A program made the translations under genes and the position numbers. The notes under the pieces were generated by a model that saw only the letters and a program-made list of their open reading frames with translations, had not been told where the DNA came from and made no database searches. From Ardenticatenaceae bacterium (lineage in GTDB: Bacteria > Chloroflexota > Anaerolineae > Promineifilales > Promineifilaceae), in NCBI GenBank assembly GCA_020634455.1, contig JACKBQ010000001.1, forward strand, positions 3,596,001 through 3,660,000: 64,000 bases of DNA, in the 5' to 3' direction. Below, in pieces: positions 8,995-17,496 of the stretch (its first letter is position 1; every line of letters begins with the position of its first letter).

Positions 8995-9861
8995 ATGATT
9001 CCTGGTGAATTCGATTATCATTCGCCAAAAAGTTTGCAAGAGGCTGTTGCCCTGCTTCAGCAGCATGGCGACGATGCCAAGTTGTTGGCTGGTGGGCAAA
9101 GTCTCATCCCCGCTATGCGCTTTCGCCTGGCCTTGCCCGAAGTGCTCATAGACATAAACGGCATTGCTGGGCTGGAGTACGTGCGCGAAGACAACGGCCG
9201 TCTGGCCATTGGCGCTATGACTCGTGAAGTTGAGCTGGAAGAATCGGCCGTGGTGCAGCAAAAATACCACCTGTTGGCCGATGCCGCTCACGTCATTGCC
9301 GATCCGATTGTGCGCAACCGGGCGACGGTTGGCGGCAATATCGCCCATGCTGACCCGGCCAACGATCATCCCGCGGTGATGCTGGCTTACGGCGCAGAGG
9401 TGATTGCCTTAGGACCAGCTGGCACCCGCGCTATCCCCATTGACGACTTTTTTGTGGATCTGTTTGAAAACGCGCTGACGGACAACGAAATTCTGACCGA
9501 AGTTCGGATTCCAGCGCCAGGTGCCAACAGTGGCGGCGCTTACATCAAGGTGGAGCGCAAGGTGGGTGATTATGCCATTTCGGCCGTGGCTGTGCAGTTA
9601 ACGATGAGTGGGGATGTGTGTACGGCCGTACGTATCGGACTCACCAACGTTAGCCCCGTACCCATGCGCGCCAAAAATGCCGAAGCCGCCCTCCAGGGCA
9701 AGGCAATTACCCCGGAAACCTTAGAAGCTGCTGGCCAGGCTGCCGCCGCCGAATGCGATCCTTCGCCCGATTTGCGCGGCACCGAAGCGTACAAGCGTGA
9801 TCTCACCCGCGTGCTGGTCAAACGCGCGGTACAGAAGGCAATGGAGCGAGCAAATCAGTAA
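8995..9861 (+). CDS. coxM: Aerobic CO dehydrogenase medium (FAD) subunit
   Basis: A 288-residue flavoprotein subunit that passes electrons from the iron-sulphur subunit to the membrane quinone pool. It has the PCMH-type FAD-binding signatures AGGQSLIPAMRFRL (about residues 32-45) and ATVGGNIAHADPANDHP (about 103-119), followed by the CO dehydrogenase flavoprotein C-terminal domain. The ORF is open further upstream, but the ATG at 8995 with AGAGGAGG 4-5 bases ahead is clearly right. Upstream 8945-8980 is a fragment of the CGCGTTAATCTGCG repeat. It is followed by a hairpin repeat and coxS, the usual M-S-L order. Confidence 0.95.
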   Translation: MIPGEFDYHSPKSLQEAVALLQQHGDDAKLLAGGQSLIPAMRFRLALPEVLIDINGIAGLEYVREDNGRLAIGAMTREVELEESAVVQQKYHLLADAAHVIADPIVRNRATVGGNIAHADPANDHPAVMLAYGAEVIALGPAGTRAIPIDDFFVDLFENALTDNEILTEVRIPAPGANSGGAYIKVERKVGDYAISAVAVQLTMSGDVCTAVRIGLTNVSPVPMRAKNAEAALQGKAITPETLEAAGQAAAAECDPSPDLRGTEAYKRDLTRVLVKRAVQKAMERANQ

Positions 9862-9927
9862 ACGGTAATCGGTAATCAGTAACTGGTATTGTTTCACCGA
9901 TTACTGGCCACCGATTACGGATTACCG
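9862..9927. repeat. CGGTAATC-type inverted repeat between coxM and coxS
   Basis: Imperfect arms CGGTAATCGGTAATCAGTAA (9863-9882) and the complementary run ending in GATTACGGATTACCG (9901-9927) fold into a long hairpin. The units belong to the same heptad-like family that makes the large array at 29116-29302. It could modulate coxM versus coxSL expression. Confidence 0.75.
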
Positions 9928-9944
9928 AAAAAACGGAGTGAAAC

Positions 9945-10436
9945 ATGAGCAAACACACAATCACCCTAACCATCAACGGCACCAGCGTTACCAAAGAGGT
10001 GGATGCCCGCCTGCTGCTGGTGCATTTTATTCGTGAAGATTTAGACCTGACCGGAACCCATATTGGCTGCGATACGACCAGTTGTGGTGCATGTACGGTG
10101 TTGATGAACGGCCGTTCCATCAAAAGCTGCACCGTTTTTGCCGTCCAGGCCAATGGCGCAGAAATTGAAACCATTGAAGGCATAGCCAACGGCGCAGAAC
10201 TGCATCCGCTGCAAGAAGGCTTCTGGGAAAAGCACGGCCTGCAATGCGGCTACTGCACCCCAGGCATGATCATGAGCGCCAAAAACTTGCTCGCCAAAAA
10301 TCCCAACCCCACCGAAGAAGAAATTCGCTGGGGCATTTCCGGCAACCTGTGCCGCTGCACCGGCTACAACAAAATTGTTGAAGCCATACAGTACGCCGCC
10401 GAAAAGATGAATTCCGCAGAAGAGGTGACCGCATGA
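9945..10436 (+). CDS. coxS: Aerobic CO dehydrogenase small [2Fe-2S] subunit
   Basis: A 163-residue protein with two [2Fe-2S] domains. The plant-ferredoxin-type cluster is bound by the cysteines of GCDTTSCGACTV and the following SC. The second cluster is bound by CGYCTPG and CRCTGY. It carries electrons from the molybdenum site in CoxL to FAD in CoxM. The gene overlaps the start of coxL by four bases (ATGA), so both subunits are translationally coupled. The start is supported by CGGAGTG seven bases upstream. Confidence 0.97.
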   Translation: MSKHTITLTINGTSVTKEVDARLLLVHFIREDLDLTGTHIGCDTTSCGACTVLMNGRSIKSCTVFAVQANGAEIETIEGIANGAELHPLQEGFWEKHGLQCGYCTPGMIMSAKNLLAKNPNPTEEEIRWGISGNLCRCTGYNKIVEAIQYAAEKMNSAEEVTA

Positions 10437-12889
10437 CCTACCACGACCCAAGCAAAGAAAAGCAACTAGACGACCGCTTTGAAAGCAAACACAGCGTCCC
10501 CGAAGGCGCATCCGCAGTTGTAGAAACCACCGAAGAAGTGCGGATAACCACCCCGCCAGAAATTTGCGGCATGGGCCACCGCATGAAGCGCAAAGAAGAC
10601 CCCCGCTTCATCCGGGGCAAAGGTCGCTACGTAGACGACATCAAGCTGCCCGGAATGCTCTACATGGATATTGTGCGCAGCCCCTACGCCCATGCCCGCA
10701 TCCTGAATATTGACGCCAGCGCCGCGCTGGAAATGGAAGGCGTTGTTGCCGTCATCACCGGCAAGGATTTGGAAGCCCACGGCCTCCACTGGATGCCCAC
10801 CCTCATGTCCGACACCCAAATGGTGCTGCCCACAGAAAAAGTAGTCTACTACGCTCAGGAAGTAGCCTGCGTCATTGCCACCAGCCGCTACATTGCCGCC
10901 GATGCCATCGAACAAGTCTTTGTAGATTATGATCCATTGCCACCCGTAGTAGACCCCTTCAAGGCGATGGAAGATGAAGTCATTGTTCGGGAAGACAAGG
11001 AAAAGAAGACCAACCGCATTTGGCACTGGGAAGTGGGTGATAAAGAAGCCACAGACGCCGTTTTTGCCAATGCTGCTCACGTAGTTAAGCAGTACATGCA
11101 CATTCCGCGCATACACGTTTCGTCCATTGAAACGTGCGGCATGGTGGCCAACTACCAGCCCGCCATGGGCAAGATGCAAATTTACATGACCACCCAGGCG
11201 CCCCACGCCATCCGCACCGTGTTTGCCCTGGTGACTGGCCTGCCAGAGCAAAAGATTCAGATCATTTCGCCAGATATTGGTGGCGGCTTTGGCGGCAAGG
11301 TGCCGGTCTACCCCGGTTACGTGGTGGGCGCGGTTGCCAGTTTGCTGCTGGGCAAGCCGGTAAAATGGATTGAAGATCGCAGCGAGAATTTGCAGGCAGA
11401 CAGCTTTGCCCGCGATTACCATCTGGAAGCGGAACTGGCAGCAGACGCGAATGGCAAAATCACCGGTTTGCGTGTCAATGGCCTGGCCGACCACGGCTGT
11501 GCCGATGCTGCGGCCAATCCATCCAAGTTCCCGGCCGGGTTGTTTAGCATTTGCACCGGTTCGTACGATTTGCAGGCGGCGCATGTGAACATGGATGCCG
11601 TGTACACGACGAAACCACCGGGGGGCGTCGCTTACCGCTGCTCCTTCCGCGTAACAGAAGCAGTGCAGATGATTGAGCGGCTAACGGATATGATGGCCCA
11701 TGATTTGGGTGTTGATCCAGCAGATTACCGGATGAACAACTTCATCAAGCCAGATGCGTTCCCGTACAAATCGCCCACTGGTTGGGAGTACGACAGCGGC
11801 AATTACCACGCGGCGCTGCAAAAAGCGATGGATATTCTTGATTATGAAGGATTGCGCAAAGAGCAGGCGGAAAAGCGCGCGCGTGGTGAGCTGATGGGCA
11901 TTGGGATTTCCAGCTTCACGGAGGTTGTGGGGGCTGGCCCATCCAGAGATTACGATATTTTGGGCATCAAGATGTTTGATTCGGCCGAAATTCGCATTCA
12001 TCCCACAGGCAAGGCGATTGCCCGGTTTGGCACCAAGAGCCAGGGGCAAGGCCACGAAACCACCTACGCCCAGATCATTGCGGAGGAGTTGGGGCTGCCC
12101 GCCAACGACATCGAAGTGGAAGAAGGGGATACGGACACGGCTCCCTACGGCTTGGGGACCTACGCCAGCCGCTCCACGCCGACCGCTGGGGCTGCGGCCG
12201 CAATGGCTGCCCGCAAAATCAAGGCAAAGGCGCGTAAAATTGCCGCTTACCTGCTGGAAGTGGGTGAGGATGATTTGGAATGGAATGTGAATCAGTGGCA
12301 GGTGAAAGGATCGCCGGAGCAAGCCAAGACGATCCAGGATATTGCTTTTGCCGCCTACACCAATCATCCGCAAGGGATGGAAGCGGGGTTGGAAGCGACA
12401 GATTACTATGACCCGCCCAACCTGACGTTCCCCTTTGGTAGCTACATTGCTGTGGTGGATATTGACAAGGGCACGGGTGAGGTCCATGTGCGTCGTTTTG
12501 TGGCGATTGACGATTGTGGCAACATCATCAATCCGCTGGTGGTGGAAGGCCAGGTGCATGGTGGTTTGACGATGGGTTTGGCGCCTGCATTGTACGAGGA
12601 GATTGTGTACGATGAGAACGGCACCTGCCTGACGGGTACGTTTGCGGATTATTTGCTACCAACGGCCGTTGAGTCGCCAAAATGGGAAACGGGGCACACC
12701 ATCACCCCGTCGCCGCATCATCCCATTGGGGCCAAAGGTGTGGGCGAATCGCCCACGGTGGGTGCGCCGCCAGCCATCGCCAACGCGGTGATTGATGCGC
12801 TGTGGCACCTGGGTGTGCGCCACATTGACATTCCGATTACTCCGGTGAAAGTGTGGCAGGCGTTGCGCGATGCGGGTGTAACTGATTAG
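10433..12889 (+). CDS. coxL: Form I aerobic CO dehydrogenase large (Mo-Cu) subunit
   Basis: An 818-residue molybdenum hydroxylase, the catalytic subunit that oxidises CO to CO2 at a Mo-S-Cu centre. The decisive signature is the loop AYRCSFR (residues 400-406): Cys403 is the copper ligand of true form I CO dehydrogenase, whereas form II enzymes carry AYRGAGR. Other family blocks are visible: GGGFGGK (molybdopterin contact), QGHETT, and GVGESP with the catalytic Glu near residue 772. The protein has an N-terminal extension of about 35 residues before MGHRMKRKEDPRF. It shares a four-base overlap with coxS. This is strong evidence that the organism can oxidise atmospheric or environmental CO under aerobic conditions. 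Confidence 0.97.
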   Translation: MTYHDPSKEKQLDDRFESKHSVPEGASAVVETTEEVRITTPPEICGMGHRMKRKEDPRFIRGKGRYVDDIKLPGMLYMDIVRSPYAHARILNIDASAALEMEGVVAVITGKDLEAHGLHWMPTLMSDTQMVLPTEKVVYYAQEVACVIATSRYIAADAIEQVFVDYDPLPPVVDPFKAMEDEVIVREDKEKKTNRIWHWEVGDKEATDAVFANAAHVVKQYMHIPRIHVSSIETCGMVANYQPAMGKMQIYMTTQAPHAIRTVFALVTGLPEQKIQIISPDIGGGFGGKVPVYPGYVVGAVASLLLGKPVKWIEDRSENLQADSFARDYHLEAELAADANGKITGLRVNGLADHGCADAAANPSKFPAGLFSICTGSYDLQAAHVNMDAVYTTKPPGGVAYRCSFRVTEAVQMIERLTDMMAHDLGVDPADYRMNNFIKPDAFPYKSPTGWEYDSGNYHAALQKAMDILDYEGLRKEQAEKRARGELMGIGISSFTEVVGAGPSRDYDILGIKMFDSAEIRIHPTGKAIARFGTKSQGQGHETTYAQIIAEELGLPANDIEVEEGDTDTAPYGLGTYASRSTPTAGAAAAMAARKIKAKARKIAAYLLEVGEDDLEWNVNQWQVKGSPEQAKTIQDIAFAAYTNHPQGMEAGLEATDYYDPPNLTFPFGSYIAVVDIDKGTGEVHVRRFVAIDDCGNIINPLVVEGQVHGGLTMGLAPALYEEIVYDENGTCLTGTFADYLLPTAVESPKWETGHTITPSPHHPIGAKGVGESPTVGAPPAIANAVIDALWHLGVRHIDIPITPVKVWQALRDAGVTD

Positions 12890-12900
12890 GTAATGAGCGT

Positions 12901-12929
12901 GTCGGGGCGGGTCTCAGACCCGCCCCGAC
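12901..12929. repeat. GC-rich palindrome between coxL and the XdhC-YHS gene
   Basis: A perfect palindrome of 14-base arms around a single central base, with sequence GTCGGGGCGGGTCT on the left. It belongs to the GTAGGGGC...GCCCCTAC family also seen at 25063, 30131, 49308 and 52120; the copy at 30131 shares the GGTCTCAGACC core. There is no T tract, so it would attenuate rather than terminate. Confidence 0.85.
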
Positions 12930-12951
12930 TTGTTGCGCACGGAGGTGGGCG

Positions 12952-13983
12952 ATGTTTGATGAGTTTTACAGCAAGGCGAATGCGTTGACCCAGGCGGGTG
13001 AATTGTTTGCAACGGCCGTTGTCGTGCGCGCCGAAAAGCCAACCTCAGCCAAACCGGGCGACAAGGCGATTGTGACGGCCGATTCCGTGATGCACGGCTG
13101 GATTGGCGGTAGCTGTGCCCAGCCCACCGTCATCAAAGAGGCGCTGAAAGCAATGGCCGATGGCCAACCTCGCCTGATTCGCCTGACGGTGGAGCCAGAA
13201 GCTGAGCCAACGCGGCCTGGCCTGGTGGATTTGCCGATGACCTGTTTTAGCGGCGGCACGCTGGAAATTTACATTGAACCGCAACGGCCGTTGCCCCATT
13301 TGTTGGTGGTGGGTAGTTTGCCGGTGGCGCGCGCCCTGGTGCAGTTGGGCAAGGCGATGAATTACCGGGTGACGGCGGTAGACCCAGAGACACACGGCGA
13401 AGGCATGGCGCAGGCGGATCGTCTGCTGACGAACCTGGATGAAATGGCGGCGTTGCTCACGCCACGTACCTTTGTGGTTGTTGCCACCCACGGCAATTAC
13501 GATGAGCTGGCGCTGAAACACGCGCTTCAAGCTCCGGTGGCGTATGTGGGTTTGGTAGCCAGCCGCAAACGGCGAGAGGCCGTAGAAACGTATTTGCAGA
13601 TGCAGGGGGTGGGTGAGTCTGAACTGGAGCGGCTGGTTTGCCCCGCTGGGCTTGACATAAAAGCGACGCGTGGCGATGAAATTGCGCTAAGTATCATGGC
13701 CCAGATTGTGCAGCAGCGGCGCAGCCACCCGGAAATTGACATGGGTGCTTTTTTTGTACAGAGCAAGCCGGGCGAAACGGCCGTCCTTGAGGCCATAGAC
13801 CCGGTTTGTGGCATGTCGGTGGTTATCGAAGGGGCGGCCCACACGCATTTGCATGATGGCACAACCTATTATTTCTGCTGTGCGGGTTGCCAGACAAAGT
13901 TTGCCGCCAACCCTGAGACATATTTGCAGAAAGAGGTTTCAACGGGAACGGCCGTATCTCTCCACGATATAAAAATTAACTAA
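12952..13983 (+). CDS. XdhC/CoxF-family maturation factor fused to a YHS metal-binding domain
   Basis: A 343-residue protein. Residues 1-110 match the XdhC/CoxI N-terminal domain (GDKAIVTADSVMHGWIGGSCAQP, with the conserved GGSC), and residues 115-265 form the XdhC Rossmann-type domain (HLLVVGSLPVARALVQLGKAMN ... VATHGNYDELAL ... YVGLVASRKRR). XdhC-type proteins bind molybdenum cofactor and prepare it for insertion, including sulphuration. The C-terminal part (about 280-325) is a YHS domain: IDPVCGMSV, then YYFCCAGCQTKFAANPETYL, with three to four cysteines and histidines suited to binding copper or another soft metal. CO dehydrogenase uniquely needs a copper atom beside Mo, so the fusion suggests combined Mo-cofactor and Cu handling; this is inference. 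GGAGGTGGGC precedes the ATG. Confidence 0.88.
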   Translation: MFDEFYSKANALTQAGELFATAVVVRAEKPTSAKPGDKAIVTADSVMHGWIGGSCAQPTVIKEALKAMADGQPRLIRLTVEPEAEPTRPGLVDLPMTCFSGGTLEIYIEPQRPLPHLLVVGSLPVARALVQLGKAMNYRVTAVDPETHGEGMAQADRLLTNLDEMAALLTPRTFVVVATHGNYDELALKHALQAPVAYVGLVASRKRREAVETYLQMQGVGESELERLVCPAGLDIKATRGDEIALSIMAQIVQQRRSHPEIDMGAFFVQSKPGETAVLEAIDPVCGMSVVIEGAAHTHLHDGTTYYFCCAGCQTKFAANPETYLQKEVSTGTAVSLHDIKIN

Positions 13984-14088
13984 CGATCTGCTCAAAATAA
14001 CAAGGCAGGAAGAGGGCGAAGCAGCGGATGAGCAATTTTCATCCGCTGTTTTGTTTTGGCAGGCTGCTGAGCAAATATTTTAGCAATT

Positions 14089-14166
14089 GTTATGCTGAGC
14101 AGAGCAAAGCATCCCGACCAACTTGGCTAGGCTTCTTCATTTCGCTCCGCTCCTTTCAAAATGACT
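14089..14166. repeat. TGTCATGCTGAGC repeat, copy 1
   Basis: Begins TTATGCTGAGCAGAGCAAAG and ends CAAAATGAC; closely related copies are at 27490-27577 and 57044-57124, with a diverged one at 52389-52473. The ends are imperfect inverted repeats (TGTCAT.../...ATGACA). Flanking AAATTTT-AGCAATTG before this copy resembles that before the copy at 27490, so the element is longer than the core. Confidence 0.8.
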
Positions 14167-14314
14167 AGTGTAAGAAACAAATTTATGCACTAAACAATGT
14201 GCTTATCAGTTCTTTATATTTTCCACACAGCTTTGCCTATGATAGAAAGTAATGAATCAAATGCAGTGCAACGCAATGATTCATTCTAAATTTACAAATC
14301 AACTAGCCTAACAC

Positions 14315-14424
14315 TTAAGAATCTTTCTGAAAAAGTCACAGAGGAAAAAGAGAAACCTGAAGAAAGAACCTTCGCCTCTAAGTTCTCTGTGAACTCTGTG
14401 GCAAATATTCAGACAAGTTCTAAG
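14315..14424. repeat. CACAGAGG repeat, copy 1
   Basis: About 110 bases (TTAAGAATCT ... GTCACAGAGGAAAAAGAG ... CTTCGCCTC ... CTCTGTGG ... GTTCTAAG) that align along their whole length with 40236-40345. Arms CACAGAG and CTCTGTG are complementary. Together with the preceding repeat it fills the 466-base gap between the XdhC-YHS gene and the DUF2202 gene; no other gene was seen there. Confidence 0.8.
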
Positions 14425-14449
14425 GCAAAAAGTATCGGAGAATAATCTC

Positions 14450-15229
14450 ATGTTAGAAAACACACAAGCAAACAATACAGGCAAGCGCCTGATCAGCTGG
14501 AAATCAATTTTAGGCCTCGGTTTGGCCCTGTTTATCGTAGGCGGATTGGTGATGCTGGTACAGCCAGCCGCTGCCCAAACCGCAGATGGCAGTTTGACTG
14601 ATGAAGACATCGCCTCGCTGCTTTACATGCGCGAAGAAGAAAAGCTGGCCCACGACGTTTACGTGATGCTCTACGATTTGTGGGGCGCTCAAATCTTTAA
14701 CAACATCGCCAGCAGCGAACAAAATCACACGGAAATGGTTTTGGCGTTGCTCAATCAGTATGGTTTGGACGACCCGGCAGCGGGTAACGGCGTGGGCGTT
14801 TTCACCAACCCAGACTTGCAAGCGCTGTACGATGACCTGGTAAGCCAGGGCAGCCAATCTTATGAAGCCGCGTTGCTGGTGGGTGGCCTTATTGAAGAAG
14901 TAGACATTGCTGATTTACGCGCCGAGTTGGAAAACAGTAACGTGGCCGCAATTCAACAAGTGTACCAGAGCTTGCTCAGCGCCTCGGGCAATCATCTGAA
15001 CGGGTTTGCCAACACGTATGAAAACACGACGGGCAAGGCTTACACCGCCCAATTGCTCAGTGATGCTGATGTGGCCGCAATCTTGAGCGGCGGCAACAGC
15101 TCTGGGCATGGCAACAGCCAGGGACCGCATGGCAGCGGTGGCGGAAGTGGTCACGGTAACAGCGGCGGCCAGGGCAACAGTGGCAATGGGCGCGGCAGCC
15201 AGGGAAATGGCAATGGTGGCCGTCGTTAA
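14450..15229 (+). CDS. Secreted DUF2202 (ferritin-like) protein with Gly/Asn/Ser tail
   Basis: A 259-residue exported protein. The N-terminus has a long signal peptide (KRLISWKSILGLGLALFIVGGLVML, probable cleavage after PAAAQT). The DUF2202 core spans about residues 48-200, with the ferritin-like helices LLYMREEEKLAHDVYVML and IASSEQNHTEMV; the EEK..H and E..H residues could be diiron ligands. The last 45 residues are a low-complexity GHGNSQGPHGSGGGSGHGN tail rich in Gly, Ser, Asn and His, which might bind metal. GGAG precedes the ATG. The function of DUF2202 proteins is not established. A terminator follows directly. Confidence 0.85.
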   Translation: MLENTQANNTGKRLISWKSILGLGLALFIVGGLVMLVQPAAAQTADGSLTDEDIASLLYMREEEKLAHDVYVMLYDLWGAQIFNNIASSEQNHTEMVLALLNQYGLDDPAAGNGVGVFTNPDLQALYDDLVSQGSQSYEAALLVGGLIEEVDIADLRAELENSNVAAIQQVYQSLLSASGNHLNGFANTYENTTGKAYTAQLLSDADVAAILSGGNSSGHGNSQGPHGSGGGSGHGNSGGQGNSGNGRGSQGNGNGGRR

Positions 15230-15266
15230 TTTGAAAAATTCTTGAACCTCCTGTAATTCGCCAAAC

Positions 15267-15303
15267 AAAAAAGCGGTGCTTGCTGAGCAGGCACCGCTTT
15301 TTT
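15267..15303. terminator. Bidirectional Rho-independent terminator
   Basis: AAAAAAGCGGTGC (from 15267) pairs with GCACCGCTTTTTTT (15291 onward) around the loop TTGCTGAGCAG. The T tract on each strand lets it end the plus-strand DUF2202 gene and the converging minus-strand P450 gene. Confidence 0.92.
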
Positions 15304-15334
15304 GTATTGTGCGGGGAAAGAATCCCCGGCTACT

Positions 15335-16738
15335 TTAAGCAAAAGCGAGTTCGGGGGTGGGGGAAACGGCCGTTTCCCTTTCCAGCACGCGCATCTGAAT
15401 CCCATTTTCGGCCGTGAGGGTGATTTGGGTTTTGTAGCGTACCGGTTCTGTTTGGGCCAGAGTCAGGCGATATTTTTGGGCAATGGTGGCCAGGATGAGC
15501 TGAGCTTCCATCATGGCAAAAGCGTTGCCGATGCAGACCCGCGCCCCGCCGCCAAAGGGCATGTAGGCAAACTTGGGCAGCGATTTCTCAAATTCTGCGG
15601 TGAACCGTTCTGGCTTAAACGCTTCTGGCTCGTCAAAATATTGCGGCAAATGGTGCATCACGTACGGCGAGACAAAGACGGTGCTGCCTTTAGGGACGGT
15701 GTAGCCGCCTAGCTGCACGTCTTCCAGGGCACGACGGCCGTTCAAAATCCAGGCCGGTGGGTACATCCGAATCGCCTCTTTGATGATTTGCAGACTGTAC
15801 GGCAAGTTAGGCAGGTCTGCCAAGGTGGGCTGGCGACCAGCCAGCACCGTGTCCAGTTCTTCATGCAGTTTCGCTTCCGCTTCGGGATGTTGGGCGAGCA
15901 GGAACCAGGTCCAACTCAGGGCGTTGGAGGTGGTCTCGTGCCCGGCGGCAAACAGGGTGGCGACCTCGTTGCGCAGCTGTTTGTCATCCATAAATTCGCC
16001 ATCTTCATCTACGGAGAGCATGAGCATGGAGAGCAAATCGCCTTTGTCTGCTACCTGGTTGTTTACGGCCGTTTTCCGGCGTTCAGCAATAATCTGGTTC
16101 ATCACTGCATTAAACTGGGTCACCGCCCGGTTGCGCAGCCGATTATCGGCCGTGGGCACCCAGTTGGGCAATGAAAACCCGCGCTGGTAGTCCCGGTTAG
16201 AGATAGCCTGGAAATCGTTCATGGCGTTACCAATGATTTCGGCCGTGTCGCCTGTGCCGGTAATAGCATCCGCATCAAACAGCGTTTTGGAGACGATCAA
16301 CATCGTCAAATGCATCATCTCCTCGGTGATGTCCACCACCGCTTCGTCTTGCCAGCCGCCGATAATCTGGTTCGCATAATCAACCATCACCTCGGCGTAA
16401 TTGTGGATGCGCTTGCTGTGGAAAGCGGGTTGAGCCAGCCGCCGCTGCCGCCGATGAAAAGCGCCGTCGCTGGTGAGCAGCCCGTTGCCCAGAAATTTGC
16501 CCAAAATCTGCTTATCCAGCGGCGCTTTTTCAAATTTGTCGCTTTGCGTTACCAACACCTCGCGAATGAGGTCGGGGTGGGCCACCAGGTAAGTTTGCAA
16601 ATGTGCCAGCCGAAAGTAGACCAGATCGCCATATTTTTTAACGTTTTCCAGTAAGAAGGTGGGTTCATCCTCACTAAATTGGCTGGCGTTGCCCATGATG
16701 AGCGCGCCTTTGGGGCCAGACGGCCGTTTTACTGCCAT
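15335..16738 (-). CDS. Cytochrome P450
   Basis: A 467-residue soluble monooxygenase of the class resembling CYP102/CYP4-type fatty-acid hydroxylases. Visible signatures: the I-helix oxygen-activation motif AGHETTS, the K-helix EAIRMYPP (ExxR), the PERF region FKPERF and the heme-binding loop FGGGARVCIG with Cys402 as thiolate ligand. No membrane anchor is evident. No ferredoxin or reductase gene lies next to it, so its electron donor must be encoded elsewhere. It is transcribed divergently from a TetR-family regulator (153-base gap), which is the likely controller. The substrate is unknown. Confidence 0.95.
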   Translation of the reverse strand: MAVKRPSGPKGALIMGNASQFSEDEPTFLLENVKKYGDLVYFRLAHLQTYLVAHPDLIREVLVTQSDKFEKAPLDKQILGKFLGNGLLTSDGAFHRRQRRLAQPAFHSKRIHNYAEVMVDYANQIIGGWQDEAVVDITEEMMHLTMLIVSKTLFDADAITGTGDTAEIIGNAMNDFQAISNRDYQRGFSLPNWVPTADNRLRNRAVTQFNAVMNQIIAERRKTAVNNQVADKGDLLSMLMLSVDEDGEFMDDKQLRNEVATLFAAGHETTSNALSWTWFLLAQHPEAEAKLHEELDTVLAGRQPTLADLPNLPYSLQIIKEAIRMYPPAWILNGRRALEDVQLGGYTVPKGSTVFVSPYVMHHLPQYFDEPEAFKPERFTAEFEKSLPKFAYMPFGGGARVCIGNAFAMMEAQLILATIAQKYRLTLAQTEPVRYKTQITLTAENGIQMRVLERETAVSPTPELAFA

Positions 16739-16818
16739 GTTGTTTACTCCTTAAATCCGAGATAATTGACAAGTTGTTGTTTAATTGATAGAGTGTTGTT
16801 GAAATAATAGATCGGATT

Positions 16819-16833
16819 GCTTGATTGTCAAGC
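16819..16833. promoter_or_regulatory. Candidate operator in the P450-TetR divergent region
   Basis: A perfect inverted repeat GCTTGA-TTG-TCAAGC lies midway between the P450 start (16738) and the TetR start (16892). Position and symmetry fit a binding site for the adjacent TetR-family repressor. Assignment is by position only. Confidence 0.5.
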
Positions 16834-16891
16834 ATGAATAACGATTTGCTGTTGTTTTAACGACAATTGTTGAATAAACAGCGCGAGGAAA

Positions 16892-17455
16892 ATGATGGAT
16901 AGACGAAAACGACGCACCCGCAGATTGTTAGGCGAAGCTTTGCTAGAGCTGGTTCAAGAAAAAAAGTATGATCAAATCACCGTGCAGGATATTACCGATC
17001 GGGCAGATTTGAACCGCGCCACGTTTTATCTACATTACAAAAGCAAAGAAGAGCTACTGGCCGACAGCCTGGAAGGTTATTTTGATGCCCTGGTTGAGCA
17101 AATTAATAGCAAAACGATGAACAAACCAATCTGGGAAAACCCGGAAGCGGATGCCCTGGTTTTTACTCATGTGGCAGAGCACGCAGATTTGTATCGAGTG
17201 CTGCTGGGCGAGAATGGGATGGGTTATGTGATCAATCGGATCATTGATTACATTGCCCGGTTTAGCGAGTTGCAGCTGCGCGCTGGGTTAGGCACTGTTG
17301 AGCTGCAAGCCCCCATCGAAATTATGGCCCGCCATGTAGCCGGGTCGCTCTACGCGCTTATTACCTGGTGGTTGATGAATGGCATGCCCTACACACCGCG
17401 CCAAATGGCGGAAATGACCACGAAGCTGTGTCTGACGGGCACTGTGCCGGAATGA
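16892..17455 (+). CDS. TetR/AcrR-family transcriptional regulator
   Basis: A 187-residue repressor. The N-terminal helix-turn-helix is typical: LGEALLELVQEKKYDQITVQDITDRADLNRATFYLHYKSKEELL in outline, with recognition helix around DLNRATFYLHY (residues 42-52). The C-terminal ligand domain resembles the TetR_C_33 type with MARHVAGSLYALITWWLMN. The second ATG (16895) is slightly better spaced from GAGGAA (16885-16890) than the first, so the true N-terminus may lack one Met. Divergent orientation suggests that it represses the P450 gene and itself. Confidence 0.9.
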   Translation: MMDRRKRRTRRLLGEALLELVQEKKYDQITVQDITDRADLNRATFYLHYKSKEELLADSLEGYFDALVEQINSKTMNKPIWENPEADALVFTHVAEHADLYRVLLGENGMGYVINRIIDYIARFSELQLRAGLGTVELQAPIEIMARHVAGSLYALITWWLMNGMPYTPRQMAEMTTKLCLTGTVPE

Positions 17456-17496
17456 AGTTTGAATGAGTTCATAAAACCCCTATACGGGTCTACTGC

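Noticed and set aside
10466..11584. Long minus-strand frame opposite coxL
   Set aside because: Antisense shadow of coxL, with no recognisable domain; GC-rich coding DNA often leaves such frames open.
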